DNA from: Chromatiales bacterium
Lineage (GTDB): Bacteria > Pseudomonadota > Gammaproteobacteria > CAMYNG01
Assembly (NCBI GenBank): GCA_027021685.1
Contig: JALUTW010000035.1
Span: 1-18,499 of the forward strand
Direction of reading: 5' to 3'
DNA: 18,499 bases
Below, in pieces: positions 1 through 6,141 of this stretch; the stretch's first letter is position 1; each line of letters opens with the position of its first letter. A program made the translations under genes and the position numbers. The notes under the pieces are model-generated. The model was not told the origin of the DNA, ran no database searches, and was given only the letters and a program-made list of their open reading frames with translations.

Positions 1-201
1 CTGGGCCACGATGGCCTCGCCCGCCGGCGTGGGCCGCACCTCGTGCGGGCCGCGCTCGAACAGGATGACGCCCAGCTCCTCCTCCAGCTTCTTCACCCCG
101 ACGCTGAGGGTGGGCTGACTCACGTGGCAGGCCGCCGCCGCCCGGCCGAAATGGCGCTCGCGGGCCACGGCGACGATATAGCGCAGTTCGGTGAGGGTCA
201 T
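1..201 (-). CDS. oxyR: OxyR, LysR-family peroxide-responsive regulator (N-terminal 67 residues; gene runs off the left edge)
   Basis: The reverse strand from an ATG at 199-201 encodes MTLTELRYIVAVARERHFG, then a helix-turn-helix with CHVSQPTLS and the linker helix start KKLEEELGV. This is the LysR DNA-binding domain and is very close to Pseudomonas-type OxyR, which senses hydrogen peroxide through a disulfide in its C-terminal domain and activates catalase and peroxiredoxin genes. The sensing cysteines lie outside the window. The gene is divergent from the MORN/C13 gene across about 145 bp. A cytochrome c peroxidase operon starts about 2.3 kb away, which suits a peroxide theme, but no OxyR site was recognised there. 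Family assignment is firm; OxyR rather than another LysR regulator is likely from the HTH sequence. Confidence 0.85.
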   Translation of the reverse strand, partial: MTLTELRYIVAVARERHFGRAAAACHVSQPTLSVGVKKLEEELGVILFERGPHEVRPTPAGEAIVAQ

Positions 202-225
202 GGAGTATTTTCCAGGTTGTTTCGC

Positions 226-231
226 ATTGTA
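226..231 (-). promoter_or_regulatory. Candidate -10 element for oxyR
   Basis: The minus strand reads TACAAT about 25 bases upstream of the oxyR start, a good match to a sigma-70 -10 box. No convincing -35 box is seen at 16-18 bp spacing, so an activator-dependent promoter is possible. The rest of the divergent spacer (202-345) shows no other clear signal. Confidence 0.3.
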
Positions 232-345
232 GCCGGGCCCTGGGGCCTCGTACCACGCATCCCTCTCGCGGCACACATCACGGCAAGACACAGACACTAT
301 GCTAGACTGATTCCTGGAAGCGCTGATATCAATTCTCGGCCAGGG

Positions 346-2043
346 ATGCGGTTTCCTTTCCGTTCAGTCGGTTTCATTTTTCTCCTCCTTGTCTCCTTGC
401 CGGCGGTGGGAAATCCTCCCCGGCTGGCCCCTGGATCCGACGGCGACTGGCGCCTGCCCGATGGCAGCGTGTACCAGGGCGAATTCAAAGACGGCCTATT
501 TCATGGCCGTGGAATCCTGCGGTGGGAAAACGGAGCGGTATACGAAGGTGAGTTCCGCAACGGCCTCGCACACGGTCATGGCCGCCTCACCGGTGCCGAA
601 GGCAGCGTGCTGGAAGGGGAATTTCGCAACGGCCTCGCCCATGGTCCGGGACGTTATACCGGTCCTACCGGTGATGCCTACGTGGGTGAATTTCGGCAGG
701 ATCTGTTTTGGGGCAGGGGCACCTACACCGACCGTGACGGCACGATATTCAAGGGCGAGTTTCGCCGTGGCATGGCGCACGGAACGGGGCAGATCCACTT
801 TTCCCATGGAGCGATCTACGAGGGCCAGATCCGCTACTGGCGCATGCAGGGACAAGGCACGTACACTGACAAAGACGGCATTGTCTATCGCGGATGGTTC
901 GAGGACGGATTTCCGGTACGAGGCGAGATTCTGCGTGGGCGTGATCGCTATGAAGGCGAAATTGAGAACTGGAGACCCCACGGCCAAGGCATGCTGCAGT
1001 ACGGACAAGGTGATCGCTATACCGGTGAGTTCTGGTACGGTCAGCTCCACGGGCGCGGCACATATGTCTATGCCAACGGCGACCGCTACGAAGGAGAATT
1101 CCGGTTCAATGAGCGCCATGGCCACGGGGTGTTCATCCGCCACGGCGCTAAGGGCCACAAGCGCAAGCAAGAGGGCTGGTGGCAGCTCGGGGCCTACATC
1201 GGAACAGAACCACCCGGCACCACATTATCAAAGAAGGCCAGGGCACCCCGACTTGACGCCGAATCGGTGTTTTACCGGCAACCCGATCTTCTGGCCGAAC
1301 ATCTACGGGCCTTGTTGCCTTCCCGGCCGGAAATCATCGACCTCTACGTCATCAATTTTGCCGCATACGGCGGTCAGGATGTCTTTCTGAAGGAAGCGCG
1401 CTATTCGGAATCCCTGTTCCAGCGACGGTTCGGGGCAACGGGTCGGCTGTTGTCACTGATCAATCATCCTTCGGTCACCAAAGACGCTCCACTCGCCTCC
1501 GTCACCAACCTGCGTCGCGCTCTTCACCATGTCGCCGAGATCATGGACCCCGATGAAGACATAGTCGTGCTTTATCTCACCAGTCACGGTTCACGTAAAA
1601 AGGGGCTCGATGTCTACTTGCGCGGGGTTCCTCTCAACGATTTGTCGCCTGTGATGCTGAAGAAGATGCTTGACGAGGCGGGTATCCGCTGGCGTGTCGT
1701 GTTCGTCTCTGCGTGTTTCTCCGGAACCTTCATCGAACCATTGCGTGATGACCACAGCCTGATCATGACGGCTTCCACGGCCGACCACGTCTCCTTCGGC
1801 TGTGGTGATGAATCGGAGTTCACTTTCTTTGGTCGCGCACTGCTGCAATATGCCCTCAATCGCACCACCGACTTTCGCGCCGCCTACGATACCGTGCGCC
1901 AACTGGTCCTCCAGTGGGAAGCGAGAGACGGCTACAGCCATTCGCAGCCACAAATGTGGCTGGGTCCAGCCATGGACCAACACCTTGCAAAGTGGCGTCG
2001 GCAGGTCACGACTCTGGCCGGGACCGGCGACCGGCAACCCTGA
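346..2043 (+). CDS. Secreted MORN-repeat protein with C-terminal C13 (legumain/caspase-like) cysteine peptidase domain
   Basis: 565 residues. The frame stays open upstream to position 43, but the ATG at 346 is chosen because it begins a signal peptide (MRFPF, then a hydrophobic run GFIFLLLVSLPAVG) and because the upstream part is antisense to oxyR. The Shine-Dalgarno is weak (CAGGG). Residues about 41-285 hold roughly ten MORN repeats of the form Y-x-G-E-F-x-x-G-x-x-H-G-x-G. Residues about 325-545 resemble peptidase family C13, clan CD: the catalytic pair is seen as H414 in LTSHGS and C457 in SACFSG, with GGQDVF upstream. MORN repeats usually bind membranes or proteins; C13 enzymes cleave after Asn/Asp. 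By eye the gene is less GC-rich than its neighbours, hinting at separate ancestry. Substrate unknown. Export to the periplasm or cell surface is predicted. Confidence 0.88.
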   Translation: MRFPFRSVGFIFLLLVSLPAVGNPPRLAPGSDGDWRLPDGSVYQGEFKDGLFHGRGILRWENGAVYEGEFRNGLAHGHGRLTGAEGSVLEGEFRNGLAHGPGRYTGPTGDAYVGEFRQDLFWGRGTYTDRDGTIFKGEFRRGMAHGTGQIHFSHGAIYEGQIRYWRMQGQGTYTDKDGIVYRGWFEDGFPVRGEILRGRDRYEGEIENWRPHGQGMLQYGQGDRYTGEFWYGQLHGRGTYVYANGDRYEGEFRFNERHGHGVFIRHGAKGHKRKQEGWWQLGAYIGTEPPGTTLSKKARAPRLDAESVFYRQPDLLAEHLRALLPSRPEIIDLYVINFAAYGGQDVFLKEARYSESLFQRRFGATGRLLSLINHPSVTKDAPLASVTNLRRALHHVAEIMDPDEDIVVLYLTSHGSRKKGLDVYLRGVPLNDLSPVMLKKMLDEAGIRWRVVFVSACFSGTFIEPLRDDHSLIMTASTADHVSFGCGDESEFTFFGRALLQYALNRTTDFRAAYDTVRQLVLQWEARDGYSHSQPQMWLGPAMDQHLAKWRRQVTTLAGTGDRQP

Positions 2044-2057
2044 CCGCCCACGGTCAG
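2040..2057. terminator. Small hairpin between convergent genes
   Basis: Seven-base arms CTGACCG and CGGTCAG enclose a CCCA loop. The hairpin spans the stop codon of the MORN/C13 gene and the end of the convergent small gene. No T-run follows on either strand, so termination is only suggested. Confidence 0.35.
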
Positions 2058-2284
2058 AGCAGCTCGTACAGCCGCTCCAGCAGCCGGCCCAGGGGACACA
2101 GGTGGTACCAGGCCACCACCAGTCCGGCGGCGGGAAAGGCGGCGGCCACCAGGACGCTCCAGGCCGCCAGGCCCCGCCCGGCGAGCCTCACCATGCCCTC
2201 CCGCGACTCGGCGAAAACGAAGGTCACGTAGGCCAGGACCAGGAACAGGGTCGCGGGAAAGACCGACAACATCAGGCAAATCAA
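2054..2284 (-). CDS. Small two-helix inner-membrane protein, unknown function
   Basis: 76 residues. The likely start is TTG at 2282-2284, because a GGGGG-containing Shine-Dalgarno lies 8 bases before it; the first ATG (codon 5) is too far from that site. Two hydrophobic segments are seen, at about residues 1-24 (LMLSVFPATLFLVLAYVTFVF) and 38-60 (LAAWSVLVAAAFPAAGLVVAW), joined by a short charged loop (ESREGMVRLAGR), followed by LGRLLERLYELL. This gives a hairpin topology. It is divergent from the peroxidase operon and convergent with the MORN/C13 gene. I do not recognise the family. Coding status rests on length, hydrophobic pattern and ribosome site. Confidence 0.6.
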   Translation of the reverse strand: MICLMLSVFPATLFLVLAYVTFVFAESREGMVRLAGRGLAAWSVLVAAAFPAAGLVVAWYHLCPLGRLLERLYELL

Positions 2285-2363
2285 CTTTTTATCCCCCTGT
2301 GGTGAACATCACCCGAACCCGGCCCATGCTATCGGCCGGTCCGCCCCGCAACAAGCCGCCCTC

Positions 2364-2391
2364 TTGACATGGCCGTTGCACCGGCTATTGT
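2364..2391 (+). promoter_or_regulatory. Sigma-70 promoter of the peroxidase operon
   Basis: A perfect -35 box TTGACA (2364-2369) is followed after 16 bp by TATTGT (2386-2391) as the -10. Transcription would start near 2398-2400, inside the adjacent palindrome and about 70 bp before the first start codon. Confidence 0.6.
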
Positions 2392-2392
2392 T

Positions 2393-2417
2393 TAGATCAA
2401 GTCTTAGACTTGATCTA
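2393..2417. promoter_or_regulatory. 25-bp perfect palindromic operator at the peroxidase operon start
   Basis: The 12-base arms TAGATCAAGTCT and AGACTTGATCTA flank a single central T at 2405. The site begins just after the -10 box and covers the expected start of transcription, the position of a repressor site. The 11/12-1-11/12 symmetry is of the kind bound by Fur/PerR- or Rrf2 (NsrR-like)-family dimers, but I cannot match it to a known consensus. Confidence 0.7.
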
Positions 2418-2468
2418 CAATCGATGAACAAGAGGCCCATGAGGGCCCGCGACCAGGGAGGAGCACCC

Positions 2469-3569
2469 ATGAGGAACATGATGTTTGCCATCATGCTGGG
2501 CACCGCCGCCGGCATGGCGCAGGCGGCACCGCCGCTGGGCCTGCCCCCGGTGCCCGTCCCCGCCGACAACCCCCAGAACCCGGCCAAGGTCAGGCTGGGC
2601 GAGAAGCTGTTCCACGACAAGCGCTTCTCCTCCACCGGCGAGGTGAGCTGCGCCACCTGCCACCAGCGGGAGAAGGTGTTCACCGACTCTCCACTCCGGG
2701 TGTCCAGGGGCATCAGGGGACTCACCGGCACCCGCAACGCCCCCACCGTGGTCAATGCGGCCTACATGCACACCCTGTTCTGGGACGGCCGCGAGCCGGA
2801 CCTGGAGGGCCAGGCCGGCCAGCCCTTCCTCAACCCGGTGGAGATGGGCCTGAAGAACTACGATCCCATCCTCGAGGTGGTGCGCTCGGACCGCCAGTAC
2901 CGCAAGCTGTTCAAGCAGGCCTTTGGCCTCGAGCCGAAGCAGATCACCATGCGCCACGTGGTGCAGGCCATCGCCAGCTTCGAGCGCACCCTGGTCTCCG
3001 GCGATTCGCCCTTCGACCGCTGGTATTTCGGTGGCGACGAGAAGGCCATGAGCGAACAGGCCAAGCGCGGTTTCAAGGTGTTCCTGGGCAAGGGCCGCTG
3101 CGTCTCCTGCCACACCATCTCGCAGACCCACGCCCTGTTCACGGACAACCGCTTCCACAATCTCAACGTGGGCTTCGCCCGCATCGACAAGGACGTGCGC
3201 GAGCTGGCCGTGGCCTTCATGCAGGCCAGGAAAAAGGGCACCAGCGTGGACGTGGCGGTGCTGTCCAACAAGAACACCTCGGAGCTGGGACGATTCGCCG
3301 TCACCGGCGAGTGGCGCGACATGGGGGCGTTCAAGACGCCCACCCTGCGCAACGTCGCCCGCACCGCGCCCTACATGCACGACGGCAGTCTCGAGACCCT
3401 GGAGGACGTGGTGAACTTCTACGACAAGGGCGGCCGGGTGGAGGACGACGACCCGGTCAATGCCTTCCAGAGCGGGGGCATCCGCCCGCTCAACCTGAGC
3501 GACGACGAGAAAGCCGACCTGGTGGCCTTTCTCGAGGCGCTGACCAGCCCCGAGTACGCGAAAAAGTAA
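2469..3569 (+). CDS. Di-heme cytochrome c peroxidase (CcpA/MauG family), periplasmic
   Basis: 366 residues, starting at the ATG behind GGAGGA. The signal peptide is MRNMMFAIMLGTAAGMAQA. Two heme sites are seen: C61-x-x-C64-H65 (CATCH, peroxidatic domain) and C211-x-x-C214-H215 (CVSCH, electron-transfer domain). Family marks include GTRNAPTVVNAAY, FWDGR and the C-terminal TPTLRNVARTAPYMHDG. Enzymes of this family reduce H2O2 to water in the periplasm with electrons from small cytochromes; some relatives (MauG, MbnH) oxidise protein residues instead. Length and both hemes are intact. It is the first gene of a three-gene operon, 10 bp before the phosphoesterase. The third gene, a small cytochrome c, could be its electron donor. 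Regulation is probably through the palindrome at 2393-2417. Classical peroxidase versus MauG-like activity cannot be settled by reading. Confidence 0.92.
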   Translation: MRNMMFAIMLGTAAGMAQAAPPLGLPPVPVPADNPQNPAKVRLGEKLFHDKRFSSTGEVSCATCHQREKVFTDSPLRVSRGIRGLTGTRNAPTVVNAAYMHTLFWDGREPDLEGQAGQPFLNPVEMGLKNYDPILEVVRSDRQYRKLFKQAFGLEPKQITMRHVVQAIASFERTLVSGDSPFDRWYFGGDEKAMSEQAKRGFKVFLGKGRCVSCHTISQTHALFTDNRFHNLNVGFARIDKDVRELAVAFMQARKKGTSVDVAVLSNKNTSELGRFAVTGEWRDMGAFKTPTLRNVARTAPYMHDGSLETLEDVVNFYDKGGRVEDDDPVNAFQSGGIRPLNLSDDEKADLVAFLEALTSPEYAKK

Positions 3570-3579
3570 GGAGGCTCCC

Positions 3580-4641
3580 ATGAACACGCTTTCCCGACGC
3601 AGTTTCCTCAAGCGCGGCGCCGGTGCCGCCATCGGCGGCCTGCTGCCGCTGTCCCTGGTGGAGGTGGCCTTCGCGGACAAGCGCCGCAACTTCACCTTCG
3701 CCTACATCTCCGACTCGCACATCCAGCACATCAAGGGCAACCAGTTCGTGCGCAACTGGGATCGCGGCCTGATCCGGGCCGTGGCCGAGACCAACCTCAT
3801 GGACCCGAAGCCGGACTTCGTCATGTACGGCGGCGACCTGGCCCAGCTCGGTACGAAGGCGGAGCTGGACCACGGCCTGGAACTGCTGGGCGCCCTGCGC
3901 CCGCACACTCGCTTCGTCATGGGCGAGCACGACTACTACCTCGATCTGGGCGAGTACTGGTCGAAGCTGCTGGGACCGCAATACTACAGCTTCGACCACA
4001 AGGGCGTGCACTTCGTGGTGCTCAACAGCATCCTCACCTATGACAAGTGGATCAACAAGTGGTCCACACCCGAGGAGCGCATGAACGTCATGGCCGGGCT
4101 GGACAACCCGCTGGGCTCACCGTTCATGGTGGGCGCGAAGCAGAGGGCCTGGCTCAAGCAGGACCTGGCCAAGGTAAGCAAGGATACGCCGGTGGTGGTG
4201 TTTTCCCACTCGCCGCTGCAGAAGATCTACAAGGGCTGGAACTTCTGGACCGAGGACGCCGAGCAGGTGCAGGCCCTGCTCAAGCCGTTCAAGCAGGTGA
4301 CGGTGTTCTACGGGCACGTGCACCAGATCCAGTACAACCAGATCGGCAACATCAGCTTCTACTCCGCCATGGCCACGGCCTGGCCCTGGCCCTATCCGGC
4401 CACCTACAACCAGAAGCCCAGCCACCTGCCCAAGCTGACGGTGGAGATGAACCGGGCCGACCCGTTCTTCGAGCGCGATGCCACCGGCTGGCAGTTCATC
4501 GACGTGTGGTCGGGGCGGGCCACGGTGCACTACAGCCTGCCCGAAAACACGCCGCGCACCGTGGCCTACAACCCCAAGACCCGGCGGCCGGAGGACACGC
4601 GCTACCAGAAGAAGCGCATCCCGCCGCAGAAACACTACTGA
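3580..4641 (+). CDS. Tat-exported calcineurin-like metallophosphoesterase
   Basis: 353 residues. The start ATG follows AAGGAGG. The N-terminus carries a twin-arginine signal (SRRSFLKRG, then a hydrophobic stretch to ALA-like VAFADK), so the protein is exported folded, presumably with its metals. The five metal-binding blocks of calcineurin-like phosphoesterases are present: D45-x-H47 (SDSHI), G-D86 (YGGDLAQ), 115-118 GEHD, H210 (FSHSP) and H246-x-H248 (YGHVHQ). The third block has Glu116 where Asn is usual (GNHD), a variation at a metal ligand. Substrate is unknown; relatives hydrolyse phosphomono- or diesters. Its place between a peroxidase and a cytochrome c, with close spacing on both sides, implies a shared job in the periplasm that I cannot name. 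Confidence 0.88.
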   Translation: MNTLSRRSFLKRGAGAAIGGLLPLSLVEVAFADKRRNFTFAYISDSHIQHIKGNQFVRNWDRGLIRAVAETNLMDPKPDFVMYGGDLAQLGTKAELDHGLELLGALRPHTRFVMGEHDYYLDLGEYWSKLLGPQYYSFDHKGVHFVVLNSILTYDKWINKWSTPEERMNVMAGLDNPLGSPFMVGAKQRAWLKQDLAKVSKDTPVVVFSHSPLQKIYKGWNFWTEDAEQVQALLKPFKQVTVFYGHVHQIQYNQIGNISFYSAMATAWPWPYPATYNQKPSHLPKLTVEMNRADPFFERDATGWQFIDVWSGRATVHYSLPENTPRTVAYNPKTRRPEDTRYQKKRIPPQKHY

Positions 4642-4659
4642 TTCCAGGGAGGACGCGAG

Positions 4660-5052
4660 ATGAAAAGAACGACGATCCTGTTGAGCGCCCTGCTCCTGGC
4701 GGCCCCGGCGGCGGCCGACGAGTTCACCGAGGCCGACCTCAAGCGCTGGCAGGCCGAGTTCCAGACCGTGGTCAAGCGCGGCCGCGCGGCCTTCACCGAC
4801 CCGAAGCTGGGGAGCAACGGCGTGGTCTGCGCGCAGTGCCACCCCAACGCCGCCAACACCCACCCCGAGACCTATCCCAAGTTCCAGAAACAGCTCGGGC
4901 GCGTGGCCGAACTGTGGGAGATGGTCAACTGGTGCATCCAGAACCCGCTCGAGGGCGAGCCCCTGGCCGCCGACGACCCGCGCATGATCGCCCTGCAGGC
5001 CTACATCAACTGGGAGCGGCGCGGGGCGAAGCTGGCCCCGGGGAAACACTGA
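4660..5052 (+). CDS. Small periplasmic monoheme cytochrome c
   Basis: 130 residues with signal peptide MKRTTILLSALLLAAPAAA and one heme site, C57-x-x-C60-H61 (VVCAQCHPN). The Shine-Dalgarno is AGGGAGGA. The distal ligand is not a typical Met loop: candidates are C92 in MVNWCIQNPLEGEP and M109 in DDPRMIALQAYINW. The C-terminal half resembles the SoxA/TsdA type of cytochrome, in which cysteine can ligate heme, but the protein is far shorter than either. It ends the operon; the likely role is electron transfer to or from the di-heme peroxidase. The assignment as cytochrome c is firm; ligand and partner are inference. Confidence 0.85.
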   Translation: MKRTTILLSALLLAAPAAADEFTEADLKRWQAEFQTVVKRGRAAFTDPKLGSNGVVCAQCHPNAANTHPETYPKFQKQLGRVAELWEMVNWCIQNPLEGEPLAADDPRMIALQAYINWERRGAKLAPGKH

Positions 5053-5067
5053 GACCGCGATCCGGCA

Positions 5068-5101
5068 GGGGAGCGGGCGGCGGCGCGGCCGCCCGCTCCC
5101 C
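5068..5101. terminator. Strong bidirectional hairpin between convergent operons
   Basis: Perfect 14-base arms GGGGAGCGGGCGGC and GCCGCCCGCTCCCC surround a 6-base loop. It sits between the cytochrome stop (5052) and the ATP-grasp stop (5104), so it can serve both directions. No T-tract follows. Confidence 0.65.
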
Positions 5102-5103
5102 GC

Positions 5104-6093
5104 TCACACCACCGCCGCCCGCGGGGCGGAACGGGATTCCGTCTCCGAGGCCTCCTCCCCGATCCCGGCCATGAGTTCGGCCATGGCCCGGGTGATGGGC
5201 AGCCCGGTGGCATCCTCCACGAACAGCCATTGCCCGGCCGGGTTGATCTCCAGAAACACGTGCCTGCCGTCTGGCGTCAGGCGCATGTCGATGGCGCCGT
5301 AGACCAGCCCCAGCGCATCCATGAGCCGGCGGATGTCACTCGCCACCGCCTCGGGCAGTGCATAGGGCTCGATGCGGGCCTGGTGCATCACCATGCGAAA
5401 GTCCACCTGGTATTCGGTGTCGCGGGTGTCGATGGCGGCGGCGTAAATCCGCTGGCCCACCACGGTGATGCGCAGATCGGCCACCGCATCGATGCACCGC
5501 TGGAAGATCACCGGTGCATGCCGCACCTGGTCCAGCAGCGCCCGCTCCTCGGGTCGCAGCAGGCGCGTCTCGCGCCAGGCCCGCTCGGTGGCGGAGAAGG
5601 TCTTGTAGATCACCCGCTGGTGTGCGTCGATGAAACGCCGCGCCGTGTCCGGATCATTGGTGATGCAGGTCTCGGGCACGTGCAGGCCCAGCCGGCGGGC
5701 CAGATGGAGCTGGTACAACTTGCGCGCCGCCTGTTCGTCCCGCACCGGGTCGTTGATCCACAATGCATCCAGGACCTGCCACAGTCCCGTCAGGGCCTCG
5801 TGGCACTCGGAGTAGGCGAACTGGCGGTCGTCCGGATCCGAGACTTCCGGCGCGATCTCGAACGGCAGCGGGCGCCGCCACCAGATGGCACGGCATGCCG
5901 CCAGGTCGATTTCGGTCCCGCCGGGGGCGGACAGGCAGGCACCGGCGCCGCCGGCATCGCACGAAAACGCCATGGCGTACTCGGCGGGAAACCGGGCCAG
6001 ATCGAACTGGTGCCAGCGGGCCCCCAGGGCATCCAGCTCCCGCTGCACCATGCGGGCATGCTCATCCCGCGCGTGGGACAGTATCAGTATCAT
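5104..6093 (-). CDS. MvdD-like ATP-grasp ligase, predicted graspetide (RiPP) maturase
   Basis: 329 residues from the ATG at 6091-6093, which has GGAGGA just upstream; an ATG 4 codons earlier lacks such a site. Features match ATP-grasp peptide maturases of the microviridin type: N-terminal MILILSH; AIWWRRPLPFEI (the WxRRP block); ATP-binding K164 in VIYKTF; FQRCIDAVADLRITVVG; and the catalytic block GAIDMRL with E282-x-N284 in FLEINPAGQWLFVEDATG. This family joins Asp/Glu side chains to Lys, Ser or Thr side chains in a precursor peptide, forming macrocyclic amides or esters. No separate small precursor gene lies next to it. The upstream co-transcribed protease (36 bp if this start is used for the interval downstream of its stop, 48 bp) has a KFRDD-repeat tail that fits as substrate. 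No transporter or acetyltransferase is adjacent. Maturase class is confident; the link to the tail is inference. Confidence 0.85.
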   Translation of the reverse strand: MILILSHARDEHARMVQRELDALGARWHQFDLARFPAEYAMAFSCDAGGAGACLSAPGGTEIDLAACRAIWWRRPLPFEIAPEVSDPDDRQFAYSECHEALTGLWQVLDALWINDPVRDEQAARKLYQLHLARRLGLHVPETCITNDPDTARRFIDAHQRVIYKTFSATERAWRETRLLRPEERALLDQVRHAPVIFQRCIDAVADLRITVVGQRIYAAAIDTRDTEYQVDFRMVMHQARIEPYALPEAVASDIRRLMDALGLVYGAIDMRLTPDGRHVFLEINPAGQWLFVEDATGLPITRAMAELMAGIGEEASETESRSAPRAAVV

Positions 6094-6141
6094 GTTCTCC
6101 TCCATGAAGCCGGGAACAGGCCAGGACGGCCGGGCGGCCCG

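Noticed and set aside
43..345. Upstream extension of the MORN/C13 reading frame
   Set aside because: The frame is open but antisense to oxyR, has no ribosome site, and would bury the signal peptide at residue 102.
2415..3695. 426-codon minus-strand open frame
   Set aside because: Antisense to the di-heme peroxidase, with biased His/Val/Gly/Leu composition and no domain.
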